A stretch of 64,000 bases of DNA from Falciphora oryzae. Taxonomy: Eukaryota > Ascomycota > Sordariomycetes > Magnaporthales > Magnaporthaceae. Location of the stretch: the NCBI GenBank assembly GCA_000733355.1, contig JNVV01000063.1:153669-217668 (forward strand), given 5' to 3'. This document shows positions 8,704 to 22,058 of the stretch, one piece after another (position 1 is the stretch's first letter; each line of letters begins with the position of its first letter). A program made the position numbers and the translations under genes. The notes beneath the pieces were generated by a model. It made no database searches and had not been told where the DNA came from. It saw nothing but the letters and a program-made list of their open reading frames with translations.

Positions 8704-11700
8704 ATGGCTGGCGGCAACATCAAGGTCGTGGTCCGTTGTCGGCCCTTCAACGGCCGAGGTGAGTCCTTCCCCTGGGGGGAGTGGGATGAAGAGCTGTTGC
8801 AGATTGCTTGCGCAAAGGGATGCGACAGCAGAACTGACACCGGGAGCTGCTCGCGATAGAGATGGACCGCGGCGCAAAATGTATCGTCGAAATGAAGGAC
8901 AACCAGACGGTGCTCACGCCGCCGCCCGACGCCGCGCACTCCGGCAAAGGCGCCAAGGACATGGCCCCGAAGGCCTTCGCCTTCGACCGATCATACTGGT
9001 CCTTCGACAAAAGCGCACCCAACTATGCCGGCCAGTCAAACTTGTTCGACGACCTGGGAAAGCCCCTCTTGGATAACGCCTTCCAGGGGTACAACAACTG
9101 TATCTTTGCCTACGGCCAGACCGGTTCTGGAAAGTCCTACTCCATGATGGGATACGGCAAGGAAATTGGAATCATTCCCATGATCTGCCAGGACATGTTC
9201 AAGAGGATAGGCGAGATGCAGAAGGACCCAAATCTGAAGTGCACTGTCGAGGTGTCTTATCTAGAGATTTACAACGAGCGAGTGCGCGACCTGCTGAATC
9301 CGAGCACGAAGGGAAACCTCAAGGTCCGCGAACATCCCTCGACCGGTCCTTACGTCGAAGATCTTGCGAAGCTAGTTGTCGGCAGCTTCCAGGAGATCGA
9401 GAACCTCATGGACGAGGGTAACAAGGCGAGAACGGTCGCGGCCACCAACATGAACGAAACGTCGAGTCGAAGTCACGCTGTTTTTACCCTGATGGTCACC
9501 CAGAAGAAATTCGATATCGACACCAAGATGGAGATGGAGAAGGCGGCCAAGATTAGTCTGGTGGATCTGGCAGGCTCGGAGCGCGCGACATCCACCGGAG
9601 CTACCGGCGCACGTCTCAAGGAAGGTGCCGAGATCAACCGATCTCTGTCGACGCTGGGCCGTGTCATTGCCGCACTCGCCGACCTCTCAACCGGAAAGAA
9701 GAAAAAAGGCGCCGGTGGCACTGTCCCCTACCGAGACAGTGTTCTAACTTGGCTGTTGAAGGACTCGCTTGGAGGAAACAGCATGACAGCCATGATTGCT
9801 GCCATCAGTCCGGCCGACATCAACTTTGACGAGACGCTGAGCACACTACGTTATGCGGACTCTGCAAAGCGCATCAAGAACCACGCCGTCGTAAACGAAG
9901 ACGCCAATGCACGCATGATAAGAGAGCTGAAAGAGGAGCTGGCCATGCTCAAGAACAAGCTCGGTGGCGGCGGCGGCGGAGGTGGAGGAGGTGGCGGTGT
10001 CGGCGTGCCTGCCGAGGAGGTTTATGCTGAAGGGACGCCGTTGGAGCAGCAGATTGTCAGCATCACGCAGGCCGACGGAACCGTCAAGAAGGTTTCCAAG
10101 GCGGAGATTGCCGAGCAACTCAGCCAGAGCGAGAAGCTCTTGACGGACCTCAACCAGACTTGGGAGGAAAAGCTGCAGAAGACCGAGGAGATTCACAAGG
10201 AGCGCGAAGCCGCACTCGAGGAACTGGGTATCAGCATCGAGAAGGGTTTCATTGGGCTCAGCACGCCCAAGAAGATGCCTCACTTGGTGAATCTGTCGGA
10301 CGACCCGCTACTGGCAGAGTGCCTGGTCTACAACCTCAAGCCTGGAACGACGATGGTCGGCAACGTCGACTCAAACGCGGAACACCAGGCGAATATCCGT
10401 CTGAATGGCTCGGGGATCCTGCACGAGCACTGCACCTTCGAGAACGCGGCAGACGGAACCGTCACGCTGGTCCCGAAAGAGGGCGCCGCGGTCATGGTTA
10501 ACGGCAAGCGCATCACGGAGCCCAAGCAGCTCCACTCTGGATACAGAATCATCCTTGGCGACTTCCACATTTTCCGCTTCAACCATCCCATGGAAGCAAA
10601 GGCTGAGCGAGCGGAACAGAGTCTTCTCCGGCAGTCCATCACCGCCAGCCAATTGGCGAACCTCGACAAGATCTCGCCGCTGCCCTCCCCCAGGCCCGGC
10701 GGCCATGAGAGGTCTGTCAGCAAGGCCGGCTCTGATTTTGGAGATAGCCGCCCAGATTCACCTTCGCCGTTCTCTCGCAATGGCCGCGACTCTGATTGGT
10801 CGTTTGCGCGCAGAGAAGCGGCTGGTGCCATTCTCGGGTCCGACCAGAACTTTACCAACCTCACGGATGAAGAGCTCAACGTGCTCTTTGAACAGCTCCA
10901 GAGAGCAAGGGCTGAGCGAGTCAACGGTACTGGCCGCGAGGGGGAAGAAGACTCGGAGTCGATGGCATCCTATCCAATTCGGGAAAAATATCTCTCGACC
11001 GGCACTATCGACAACTTCTCTCTCGACACTGTCTTGACGATGCCTTCGACCCCTAAGCAGGGCGAGGTGGAGGACAAGCTGCGCGAGGTCCGCGAGGAGA
11101 TGCAAATGCAGCTGGAAAAGCAAAAAGAAGACTACCAGGAGCAGATCAAGACCGCTGAAGCCGCCAACGTTGAGGTTGAGGAGATCCGACAGGAGAAGGC
11201 CAAGATGGAGGACGCGCTGGTGCAGCTCAAGGCAGACATGCAGAAGCAGCTAGCGGTCCAGCGGAAAGAGTTCGAGGCCAAGATGGAAAAGCTCGACCCT
11301 CTAAAGCGGCCCAAAGCTAATCCTAAACTCTCCGAGGCCGAGATCGAACAGGCCAAGGAAGTGGTGAAGCACTGGAAAAACCGCAGATACGTGCATATGG
11401 CGGAGACGCTCCTGCAGCACGCGTCGACGCTCAAGGAGGCCCAGGTTATGAGCCACGAGCTCGAGGAGAATGTCTTTTTCCAATTCACCGTTGTCGATGT
11501 CGGCCACGCTCTCTGCTCGATGTACGATATGGTGCTGAGCGGGCTGCCTGGCGAGGGCGACGACATCGCGCTCGAGGAGGCGCCCAAGCCGTGCATCGGC
11601 GTGCGCGTTATTGACTACAAGGAGGGCTCCGCCCGCCTGTGGAGCCTGAACAAGCTACTCGACCGCGTGCGGCAGATGCGGCAGATGTACCAATACCTCG

Positions 11701-14072
11701 ACGAGCCCGAGTACTCGCAACACCTGAGCTTCGATAACCCGTTTGTGGAGAACTGCATGCCCCAGTTCACGCTCATCGGAGAGACCGACGTGCCCTTGCG
11801 GGCCGTGTTTGAGAGCCGGGTCCAGGACTTCACTCTTGACGTCCTCTCGCCGCACACGTCGCACGCTATCGGCATCGTCAAGCTGTCCCTGGAGCCTTCG
11901 AGCGCCCGGGCGCCGACCAACACGCTCAAGTTCAACGTCGTCATGCACGAGATGGTTGGCTTTGCGGAGCGCGAGGGCACCCAGGTGCATGCCCAGCTTT
12001 TTATCCCGGGCGTCTCGGAGGAGGGCGGTATCACAACGACGCAGATGATCAACGACTTCGACGAGGGTCCTATCAGGTTCGAGAGCGTGCACAGCATGAG
12101 CATCCCGCTCTTTGGTCCTCAAGACATGTGCCTCCGCGTCGCCATCTTCGCCAAGGTGTCGACTATGCACCTTGACAAGCTTCTCAGCTGGGACGACATG
12201 CGAGAGGCCACGCCGGGAAAGCAGAAGGCGGCCAGGATTGCAGAGTCGCAGTTCTACACCAAGGAGAAGCATGACATCCTCGCGCGGGTGCAGATTATGG
12301 AGCTCGACGAGAACGGAGAGTACGTGCCGGTCGAGGTCATGCAGACCAGCGAGATCGACTCGGGCACCTTCCAACTCCACCAGGGTCTGCAGAGACGTGT
12401 CGCCATCAGCCTCAATCACAGCTCCGGCGACGCGCTCCCGTGGGACGATGTGCGCTCCTTGCGGGTTGGGAAGATCCAGCTGGTTGACCATGCCGGAAAG
12501 ATGCCCGACATGGGCACCGTGTCTCCTGACATCTCGCTGAAGCTATCGACCAAGCCCGTCTTCCGCGAAAACGCCAATGGAACCCGCAGCGTCACCCTGA
12601 TTGGGCAGTGGGACTCGAGTCTTCACGGTTCTCTACTGCTCGACCGTGTCACGGCGGAGAAGTACAAGGTGCAGATGACGGTCTCTTTCGACATCAGCTC
12701 TGAGAAGATGGCAGAACCGATGAAGTTCTCCCTGAATGTCTTCTGCCAGATCATGTCGCGGAACTTTGTCAGGCAGACGTCGCTACTCTCGTCGCTTTGG
12801 CAAAATGTCAGGATCGTCAAGTCTTCAACTGGCATCTTCACGCTCTCGCTACGCCCTGCTCCCATCAAGCGGGTGGGTGATATTTGGCGTCTCAACAGCC
12901 AACACGATTACGTCAAAGGCGAGGAAAACCTCAATTCCTGGGCTCCTCGTGGCGTTTCGCTCGTAAGCGACTTCATCGGCGCCAAGAGGAAGAGAAGGCG
13001 AATCGCCGAGGTCGGTGGCATTCAGAATTTCATCCGGAAAATCGGCTTACCCGAGCCCAAGGTGAAGCCGGTCGAGGAGGGTGATATTCTTGCCGACATA
13101 CCGCCGCCAAGAGGTTCACGACCTGACGACCTCGACTCTATTGACGAGCTCCTCTCGGACATTCCTGACGTATCCACGGCTCCGTCGGTTGCTGAAGATG
13201 CCGAAGCGGAGCCTGAAGCAGAGGAGCCTACGCTTACAGTATCTGACCTCCAAAAAGAGGTTCCTGAGTACGATGAGCGAGAGTCAGAGCTGCTCGAGAA
13301 GTGCCTGAAGCTATGGAAGAGTCATCCGGACCCTCTATTGCAGATACTCGGACCTGCAAACACGAGTCCACCTGAAAATGGGATTGCGCCGGAGCCGGAG
13401 GAGGCTCCTCGGCTGATCGCAACGGTGGTGCGCGCCACAAAAAACCCCAAAGTCATGAAGGGTGGCTACCTTCTCGTGCCGAGCAGCGACTGCACGCGCT
13501 GGATCAAGCGCTTTGTCGAGCTTCGTCGGCCCTATTTGCACATCCACAGTGTCTCAGATGGCGAGGAGGTTTCTATTGTCAGCCTCCGCAACTCTCGTGT
13601 GGATAGCCAGCCGGGCATTCTGCCGCTGCTGGAAGCCGGAGGCCATGGCCGCGACCCCGAGCCGGAGCCAAGCGAGGATGGGCAGGAGCCAGGGTCAGAG
13701 TCGCCTGGAGATGCGCGCCAGAACGGTAATGGCGGTGACCAAAGGCAGGGGCACAGGAGACAAGCCTCTAGCCGCAGCACCATCTCGTCCCTCTGGAGCG
13801 GCGTCGCAGCTGCTAGGGGGCCGGCAGCGCGCGGCACGGGCCTTGCCGCGCTCAGCGACCGCCTGCAGGCCGGCGTGTTTGCCATCTACGGGACTGACAA
13901 CACCTGGCTGTTTGCGGCACGCAACGAGCGCGAAAAGCTCGACTGGATCTTCCGCATCGACCAGAGCTACTTTGCCTCAAGCGCCAGCGCCAGCGGCATC
14001 AGCAGCCCCAACGGGTTCAACCCGAGAGCTGACGAGAGCGACAATTTCTCTAGCGGCATTGTCAGCCGATGA
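8704..14072 (+). CDS. uncA: kinesin-3 motor, Unc104/UncA (KIF1-like)
   Basis: Two exons, 8704-8758 and 8860-14072, give 1755 aa. The first exon supplies MAGGNIKVVVRCRPFNGR, the first strand of the motor domain. The motor has P-loop GQTGSGKS (about 104-111), switch I NETSSRSHAVF and switch II LVDLAGSE. A neck and a run of Gly residues (DNA about 9962-9995) follow. Next come coiled coil, an FHA domain (about 500-600), more coiled coil, the KIF1B/DUF3694-type stalk and a C-terminal PH domain (about 1550-1720, MKGGYLLVPSSDCTRWIKRF). This order is diagnostic for kinesin-3. In fungi UncA moves early endosomes and vesicles to microtubule plus ends, and the PH domain binds lipid cargo. Length is normal and no defect is seen. 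The symbol follows Aspergillus usage. Confidence 0.95.
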
Positions 14073-15898
14073 TCTTTTTCTTCGACTCTCCTTTTTTTTA
14101 CTTTTACTTTCCCTTTTCTTTCTCGTCACGGTACTGATACATATTTACGTCATGAGTTCACGACGCCGAGATGAAAGCCAGTCATTCTTTTTTTCCTATT
14201 GAGTCCATATACCGGGTTTCCCCCGTTATGCCCGATGTTGGTACCCGTTTTTGCGTCCTATTTCGACATTTACCCATTCCTCACCTCGCCTAACCCATAT
14301 ACCCCTCTTATTCTTATTTCATTCTGACGCACGGCAGAAGATGAGGTACGAGGATCTGTACTACAAGATGTTTCTTTGATTTACGCATAGACCTATACCC
14401 CAGCCTTTGCTTCCACGGTATGATGCGCGCCCTTGGTTTGGCCATCTTTTTCGACCGCTTGGAGATACAGGAAAAAGGATTGCGGATGTGGATATTCAAG
14501 CATCGTCACTTGGAGAGCGAAGACATTAGCAGCTGCTGGCCGGGCAGATTTTTCCCCGTTGGTCGTACAGACAGGTCTGTCAGCCGAGGCATCATATAGA
14601 AGCAAAAAGAGAATAATAGATGGACAGACGTGCTCCACGTGAGCAGATGCAACATCATATCGTGTCCCATCGAAAAAGCGATAATATGCAGGATTGGAGA
14701 GAATACGAATGTGGAGATGATGGAGAAGATGCCGGATTGGGGAACCAGACCTCGCCGGTTTCCGCCGTTGCCGCCTGCCCTGATCTCACGATAGCGACGC
14801 CTTCGGCGAACCGCCGGTCCTCCGCTTATTGACAGTTATTAGAGTCGGAACATACAAAGATACAAAATTCGCTGTTCCGACGTCGCGATTGGCATGCAAC
14901 CCTTTGCACGTCCTGGGTTGGCCGAGTAGGTTGGCAATAAGTAATAACGGGTGGAACGTTGCCCCGAGATTGGGTGACAGAGCAAAGAGAAAAAAAGACG
15001 AGGGCTACGGTATCCTGATTCAATCTACATAAATGTAGGTTACTTGGCCTCAGCTAGGGAGAGGTTGTGGGTACACTGCATGGTATCGATGTGGCTACAC
15101 GGCCTGGGTGGCGCGCCGCCGCGCCCGAGGCTGCAACGTCAGCCGCCCGTCCCGCACGTTTTTGTTATACGAGGCCGGGGCAGGTGACACGGGTGGGCGA
15201 CCCGAAGGACCCCCAATCCGGGGAAGCGGGATGTGTAAGGGTGTGGTATTTGGGCTTGTGTTTTTGTAGTCTGTATTACGCAACGCTACCCAGGTACGGA
15301 AAGAAACGTGGTGGATGGGGTGATCCTGTGGAGGGGGGTAATGTGACGGTTCAGCTTTGCTTTGCAGGTTCGTGTTGAAGGATTCAGCCGGGGACCGCTC
15401 AACTGCGGACTGCACTACTCGCTTTGTTTGGCTGATAATCGTCACGTATAGCAGGGAAGGCCAAGAATAGTGAAAAGCCAGTTCCTTTTTATTAAAATTA
15501 TGCAAAAGACCAAAAAGCTGATGCCCTAGGATGCTGAAGGAGTGATTGTAAGAAGAATAAACCCCCCTGAAGCAACCGGAACAAAGGAAGTAAAGAAGAG
15601 AAGAAAAAGTGTTGCTGTAAGAAGAAGTGAACTCCCCTGTCGATCACCCTCTGTGATTATAGAATCCTCCAAACCCGATCCCTAAAAATGGTTAACTTTG
15701 AAAATGTGGAAGACAAGGAATGTAGAGAATAAGAAGAGTCCCTGAAGAAAACCCACCACCAGACATGCTATGCGAGAGAGGAAAAAGATCTAGTAGACGC
15801 TAAATGAATGACAAGGAGAGACAGTGGAGCAAAGACCGAGAGCTATTCACATTAAATAGCCAGAGATAGAGAGGCGAAGCATTTTAGAGAGAAGCCAT
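14073..15898. other. 1.8 kb intergenic between convergent genes
   Basis: 3' flanks of the kinesin (plus) and the But2-like secreted protein (minus). The stretch 15480-15840 is purine-rich on the plus strand. Short frames only; nothing recognised. Confidence 0.45.
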
Positions 15899-16354
15899 CT
15901 AGCAGCTGTGGCTGATGCGCAGGCCGGCGCCGGGCTGGGCCGGGTAGCTGACGGAGGCCGGGCCCTCGCCGGCGATCTCGAGGCGGTAGGCCATGGAGGG
16001 CCTGCAGCCGAACGAGTTGATGAAGCGGCGGGTGGGCTCGGTGGGCGAGCTCTGGAAGGTGATGGTGCCGACGATGGAGCCGGGCGCGTTGCCGTTGACG
16101 TCGATGACGTTGACGGCGGCGTTGCCGGACGAGGTGATGGGGAAGCCGGCGGGGAAGTAGGCCTCGAGCTGGCAGGCGCCGACGGCCGAGGGGGGCGGGT
16201 AGAAGGCCACGGTCTGGGGGCTGCCCTTGGACACGGACAGGCCGGTGGTGGAGGGGGCGACGAACTGGCACGCGCGCTTGGACACCTCGGCGGGGGCCGG
16301 GGCGGCGGAGACGGCGGTGGCGAGGAGGGCGGCGAGGACGGTGGTGAACTGCAT
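15899..16354 (-). CDS. small secreted But2-like protein
   Basis: Single exon, 151 aa. Residues 1-18 are a signal peptide (MQFTTVLAALLATAVSA), followed by a short propeptide ending at KR (26-27) before ACQFVAP. The mature part is about 124 residues with four Cys and a beta-rich pattern that resembles the But2 C-terminal domain found in many small secreted fungal proteins (FPAGFPITSSGNAAVNVIDVNG type). Their biochemical role is not established; some are called antigens or effectors. The sense strand uses almost only C/G at third positions, and a good TATA box (16589-16596) plus a CAA-rich leader ending ATCAAAATG suggest strong expression. The family assignment is from pattern only. Confidence 0.8.
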   Translation of the reverse strand: MQFTTVLAALLATAVSAAPAPAEVSKRACQFVAPSTTGLSVSKGSPQTVAFYPPPSAVGACQLEAYFPAGFPITSSGNAAVNVIDVNGNAPGSIVGTITFQSSPTEPTRRFINSFGCRPSMAYRLEIAGEGPASVSYPAQPGAGLRISHSC

Positions 16355-16588
16355 TTTGATGGTTGGGTTTTGTTGTACCGAAAAGTGGTAGTGAGTGTAG
16401 TTTGTTTGTTTGTTGGTTGGAGTGGTTTGCTCAAGAAGCGATGGTAGAAAAGTTGGTAGATGGTTATAGAAAGGTGAGCGAAGGTGTTTTGTTTGCTTGG
16501 TTGTCGTGAGTGAGAGGAGGCTCCGAAGATGCTGATGAGGATGGAGATGGGGAAAAAGATATCCATGGATGGGGAGGGCATCGCCTCT

Positions 16589-16596
16589 CTTATATA
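16589..16596 (-). promoter_or_regulatory. TATA box of the But2-like gene
   Basis: On the minus strand this reads TATATAAG, about 235 nt before the ATG at 16354. The implied leader of about 200 nt is rich in CAA and CT, typical of highly expressed fungal genes. Confidence 0.55.
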
Positions 16597-19456
16597 CACG
16601 AGAGGCGAGGCCTTCATCCGGCTACTCGGTCTGCGAGCCATGCTTCTTGCCTGCCTTGTCGTCCAGCCTGCTGCAACGTGCCATTCCCGAGTCCGGGCGG
16701 AGCAACCGCTCGAGGGAGGGTGAAGGAATCTCGTGTAAGCCTCGAAGGCGGGGGCTAGTTAGCCAGCTAGCCCACCATCACCACAATCCACGACTCCCAC
16801 ATGACACCAGTAAAAAAACGCACGCACACAGCCAAGCTTCCTATGATGGAGAGGCTGAGCAGCTGCTGTTTTTCCTCGACGGGGTGGCCGTGGCATTGCA
16901 TGGGGCTCGCCCGACCATCGATCGGTGAGGGGAGCTAACACGAGACAGCAACAACGCCAAGCGGCAGCAGGGACGAGCTGATGGGTGTTTCGGCGCCGGG
17001 CGGTGCTGCTGCACACCTATGCAGGTTGCCAAAAGGGAGGACAGGCAGGCAGGCGGAAGCAAAAACAGCCCAGATCAGGTGCGCATGCAAATGCAGGCTG
17101 CAAGCAAGCACGCCACGGATCGAGGGGACATGGTACCTGGCTGACTGACTTCAGCTCATGCCGGGTCGGTACCGGGTTGCAACGCTGCGTACAGTTCTCC
17201 TCTCTCTGTGCTTGGTGCATGTGTTGTTTTCGGCTTAGCAGATGTAAGGGCGGCGACCGCGACGTCCAAAAGAGGCAACCCGGACGACGGGGATTACCAC
17301 ACATACTCTTTGTGTGAAAGTGTGCCCCACAAGTAGGTAGGTACATAGCAGGCAAGAAAAAAAGACGTCAGATTTCTCTGACGTTCAGGCAAAAGAAAAA
17401 GTGCCGGTAGCGGATGACATGTGGAGAGCCAGCCCTTGGGAGAGGCTGACGGAGCGGCCATTATGCGGCCATTCCCCCAGGCTCCGATAATTGCCCGGTG
17501 GGATTTCGAGGGCGTTTTTCTTGGGGGCTCCTTTTTGTTCAGCTCCTGGCCTCGGCTGGATATGCCGCTAGCCGTCCGGCGACAATAACATTGCCTCGAG
17601 ACCAAAGGAAAGGCTAGAGAGGCTTCTCTGAATGGTTACAGCAGCGTAAGATTTGAACCAGCGACGAGAGTATCCCGCCATGGGCAAATGCAAGATCTGA
17701 GGTAACGGGGAAATTTCGGGAGCAGTTCCGAAAGCTGTCCAATGGACGGACGGCAAACAGGCGACCCTAGGTCTTAGGGCTGATGGGTGTCTAGACGAGC
17801 TGCGCACACTGCGTATACTGCCGAGCAAGCTGGTGCTAGTCGCATGCCCAGTTCCAGCCCAGTGGTGAGGCTGGGGCAGGTTAGGGCGTTGGCGTTGGCG
17901 TCCGGCCGCGTGCTCGTTCGGGCCCAATTTCTAAATAAAGGGAGCAAATCAAAAGACAAGATGAAAATAACCCTTGCATGTCTCCCACGCCGTTGGGACC
18001 TGACCAGAAGAGCGCGCGGGGCTGGGGGGATTGCGAAAAAAACGGCAAGTCTGGTAGATTTGCCCAATGAAGATTCTGGGCTGGAAAACAACAGCTGAAA
18101 AGGGAAAGGAGCCAACAGCGCGAAGGGATGGGGAAATCGGGATTTCCTGCATGCACCTCAGCAGGCGAGGCAGAAATGACCCAGCTTCCGGCAGTAGCTG
18201 GGATTGCTGTGCCCCCGCCACAAAAGCTGGCGCTCAATCGAGTACAACCCAGCCCTACCGTTGTATTGCATCTGCAGCACAGCAAAGGACTAGACCACAT
18301 AGTCAAGGTGCGTTGCGTGCCCATGTGAGGTTGCGCAGCTGGCACCTGCTGCCAACAGCCACAGCACATTGACTGCAAGGGCCCATCCTGGATCACGATC
18401 CCTCCAAATACGTGGTGGTGATGATGAGGAGCAGGATGTTGTCGAGGGATTGTCGGTGGGATTCCCCGAGCTAGCCTTCTTTCGGCCCCATCTTTGAAAC
18501 AGAGATCCGGGGTTCAACCGCACTACTTAGGGCTGTGTAGGTAGTAGCTGGAATAGTGTGGTGGTCAGGGTAGGCTGCGCTGTTGCTTGTTGGCACCATC
18601 TCTGGATAAAGCGGAGAGAGGACGGAGTTCGTCGCGTGTGGGTGACTTCCCGGCGAGGCACAGCCCCGGGAGCTGGAAAGGCGAGAAGGATGGTGGTGGC
18701 GAGGCCTGTGGGGAGAGAGGTGAGACATACAGACTAGAAAGCAGCTGACATGGAAAAGTTTTGGGAAGCGGCACGGCCGTGACGGAGCTGAGCCCTTCGG
18801 CGGCCCACTCGGCAGATTGACGGGAAAGCGTTGCAGCTGCCCCTGATTGGTCCCGGTCCGTAATCACTGCCGGGTTGGCGGGCGAGGTGGTGTTGTGGAT
18901 GTCAGACAGCAAGCAGGCAGACGGAACAAGGTGAGGTCAGCGGCCGGCGATTGCCTTGTCGACACTTCATCGACCTGACGGGGCGAGAAGGCGATGACGC
19001 CGCAATCCACAAGGCAAGTATATGCTTAAAGAAATCCTGCGCCGCAATCCCACTCAGAAGGTTCTTTACCATCCTGTGGTGCTGGTGCTGTCTCACAAAC
19101 CCCAGAGTTGGAGGCCCTCAACATCGGCGACCACGGCTACTCAGCTCGTCACGCGACCACTGGCGGATTCTCCCCCTGGCTGACCTCGTATGTTTTCTTG
19201 TGACCGCATTCCGTAGATGATCTGGAGGCAGCGCACAGCAAGTTACCTCCATCTTGGCAGGCGCAACGTTTCTGAATACCAGGCAAGGCAGCAGGACAGG
19301 ACGAGCACAGCCCGACTGCGATTATGACACCTAATACCGGTAACAGCGGCTAGGTTGGTCTGTGAGAACAGGCAAGAGAGCCATATCTCCCCGGGTTTGT
19401 ACATTCCCCCAGGATACTTGCTCCTCGCCCAAGACGACTGGATGACTAGTCACAGC
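16597..19456. other. 2.9 kb intergenic, no gene seen
   Basis: Between the promoter of the But2-like gene and the stop of the methyltransferase. It is broken into many short frames on all six frames with no conserved protein, splice chain or repeat that I could recognise. Long regulatory DNA or non-coding RNA is possible but not shown. Confidence 0.4.
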
Positions 19457-20643
19457 CTACTTCTGGAACGCCATGACGGCGTACCTGAAGTTTCCGTTTG
19501 CGTAGCCTCGCCTCATGGCGCGGAACGACTGCAGAAACGCAATACCGTCGCGGCCTTGGCTGAGGGCGAACGCCCAGAGCGAGGGGTTTTGGATCAGTGA
19601 CCAGGTGATATCCCTGAAACCACATGCGCTCGCCGTTAGCACTCAGGTAAATTCAGAGGGCTCATCAGATTGCTGTTGGGTAGTAAAGAAACCTACCAAG
19701 TCTTGCTCACTTCCTTGCTGATATCCTTCGGAGCGGCCAAGACGCCCAGCCCGGCTGACGTTGACATCTCGACGTACTGGGGCTGAGTGCAGAGAGGCGG
19801 GAGCAGCATGCCATCTATCACAAGAGTAAAAAAGCAGCCTGTCAGCCTGGGAGTTGCGGGTATTTCCAAACGGGGCAGAAAGAAAAGCTGCCGTAGTTCT
19901 TAACCTTCTATGGGCTTGATGTCGTTCTCGAAGCCCTGGTCGCCGAGCTCCTCGGCCTTGAACCAGTCGGCGAGGACCAGGCGGCCGCCCGGCTTGAGGA
20001 CGGCGTGGGCGTTGCGGAAGAAGAGCGGCTTGTCGGGGAAGTGACTCAGGGCCTCGCTGATCCAGACGGCATCAAAGTCGCCCGGGAAGCGACCGCCCAT
20101 CTTCTCGGCGTCCAGCTCGATGAAGCGGACCTTGCCCTTGCCGAGCGCGAAGAAGCCGTCGGCGTCGGGTCCGGCAGCAGTAGCAGCAGTGCTATCCTTG
20201 GCGGCGGCGGCGGCATCCTTGGCCGTCTCGGCCTCGGCGGCGGCGGCGGTCAGGCGCTTGGCGATCTCGACCTGCTTGCCCGAGATGGTGATTCCCGTCA
20301 CGGTGCAGCCGAGCTGCGAGGCGAGGTGGCGCGAGGTGCCGCCGATGCCGCAGCCGACGTCAAGCACGTGCGAGCCCGGGGCGACCTTTGAGATGTCGAG
20401 CAGCAGATTGATCAGATTGACCTGGGCGACTTCCTTGGTCTCGCTAGCCTTGCTCTCCTCGGTCGGCCAATAGCCGTGGTGGATGTGCTCGCCCCAGAGG
20501 CTTAGATAATAATCACTGGCGAGGTCGTAGTGAAGCTTGATCCGGTCCTTGAGGGCCTGCATGGTGGTGTGCGCCAAGCCGAGAGGGGTGTCATATTGCT
20601 TGCTCAACTCTGTCGCCTCGTCTGCCGGTGCCGTCGTAGCCAT
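19457..20643 (-). CDS. SAM-dependent methyltransferase, gamma-tocopherol methyltransferase-like
   Basis: Three exons on the minus strand, 20643-19905, 19814-19697 and 19613-19457, give 337 aa. The first ATG is 20643; the longer open frame upstream begins at TTG. Before the fold is YLSLWGEHIHHGYW, typical of the gamma-tocopherol methyltransferase and glycine-betaine methyltransferase group. Motif I is VLDVGCGIGGTSRH. Later motifs are DFDAVWISEALSHFPD and LKPGGRLVLADW. C-terminal exons supply DGMLLPPLCTQPQY and the substrate-side helices. A low-complexity Ala/Thr/Asp insert of about 25 residues lies after motif I (about 140-165). No membrane segment is seen. The substrate cannot be told; natural-product, lipid or amine N-, O- or C-methylation are all possible. 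The gene stands alone, divergent from an alkaline phosphatase. Confidence 0.88.
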
Positions 20644-22058
20644 TTTCGTGAGCGGCCTAGAGGTGATATCCAAAATGAAGGTGCGCTGTATCTTGCCGTG
20701 ATTCCCAGAAACGCGGACTGGAGGGCGTAGGTTGCTGGTGGTGGTGCCAAGAGCTCAGGCTAGGCTAGGTATCCCTCACTCAACCCCTCATCAGCACATG
20801 GTAGCATTGGGGTTCGTCCCGGCTGCATGGTTGGCCAGGGACCTCTCTTTCTCATGATTCGAGAACGTCCGGCCATTGGCCAGAGTCGTCTGGCCAGTAG
20901 AAACATTGGACGTGTTTGCGAAAGCGAGACTGAATTTGTACGTCCGCTGTGTTATACCGAAATTGCCCCACACGAGTTGATAATGTATTCCTGTCATCCA
21001 AATCGTACGAAATTCGCCGAGTACAACAGCAGACAAAAAAAAAGGAAAGTGGAGGACACGCAGGAACAGAGATGGAGACGATGCCCTTGGCCGTCAGTTC
21101 TCCGGTATGGAGCCCGCCTGGAGGAGGTTGGTTGTCGGCTCGGCCGGGTGGGTTGTGTTGCGTGCTGCTGTGGGATGTGAACGAGTTAAGCTTCGATCCG
21201 CCACAGAGGGCCAATCAGACGACTCTATCGCACCACGTTCCTGACTTTCCCAATCAGAGCCAAGACATTGCACCCCAACTCATATACTCGCCCAAGAATT
21301 GCCGCTTTCTTTGCTAACCACCACCACGGGCCAACATGCATGGCAGGCCCATCCCCTGCCTTGTCTTCTTTTCCTCCTCCCCGATCTGGATAGCAGAGAG
21401 ACCCCAGACCCCGCCTGAGCCCCTGATGCGCCTCGTCTGGACCGAATCTGCTCCTCATCCGCCATCGACCCGACCCCCAACAACCTAATCAAGCGGAGAC
21501 GAAGAGAGGCTGGGCGCTCGGCCTACTTTCCCTCAGCCCTGGCGCCGGGTGCCTGGCAGACACGTGCGTGGTGTGTCTTCTGTGAATGGGTTCTCGATGC
21601 AACCTAGGCTTGACGACTCCACGACTCCTGGCCGGCCTCGCTGTCCGTCGCGTCCCGCCCTAGCATGCACCGAAGACACGTCGGACGTGCAGTCGGGCCC
21701 ATCCATCCCATCCATCCACCCTTCGGTCAACAGCTCCAGCATAGCTTCCGGCTCCAGGACGTCATGGATCATCCCATCATGCCTCCTGCCTCGTGGGGGG
21801 ATGGATCCCTCGTTTAGATTATTGACTCTGCAGCTTGCCGGGGCTGTCTAAGTTGGTAGTCCTGCAGGCAGGCCTTCCCGCTGCGACCCTGCAGCTCGTC
21901 AATTATAAGAAGCCCGAGATGGGACGACGAGAAGGCGATGCCTGCACGCTAGCTCTCTGCTCTCTGCCCCTCCCTCCCCTTTCCCTTCTCTTTGCCCCTA
22001 GGCTTCGCCCGGTTCACCGCAACGTGAGCCTTGAGTGAGCGACAAGCAAAGGAAGAAG
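20644..22058. other. 1.4 kb divergent promoter region
   Basis: Upstream of the methyltransferase (minus) and the alkaline phosphatase (plus). An ATTATAAG motif near 21900-21907 lies about 155 nt before the phosphatase ATG and may be its TATA element. Nothing else was recognised. Confidence 0.45.
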
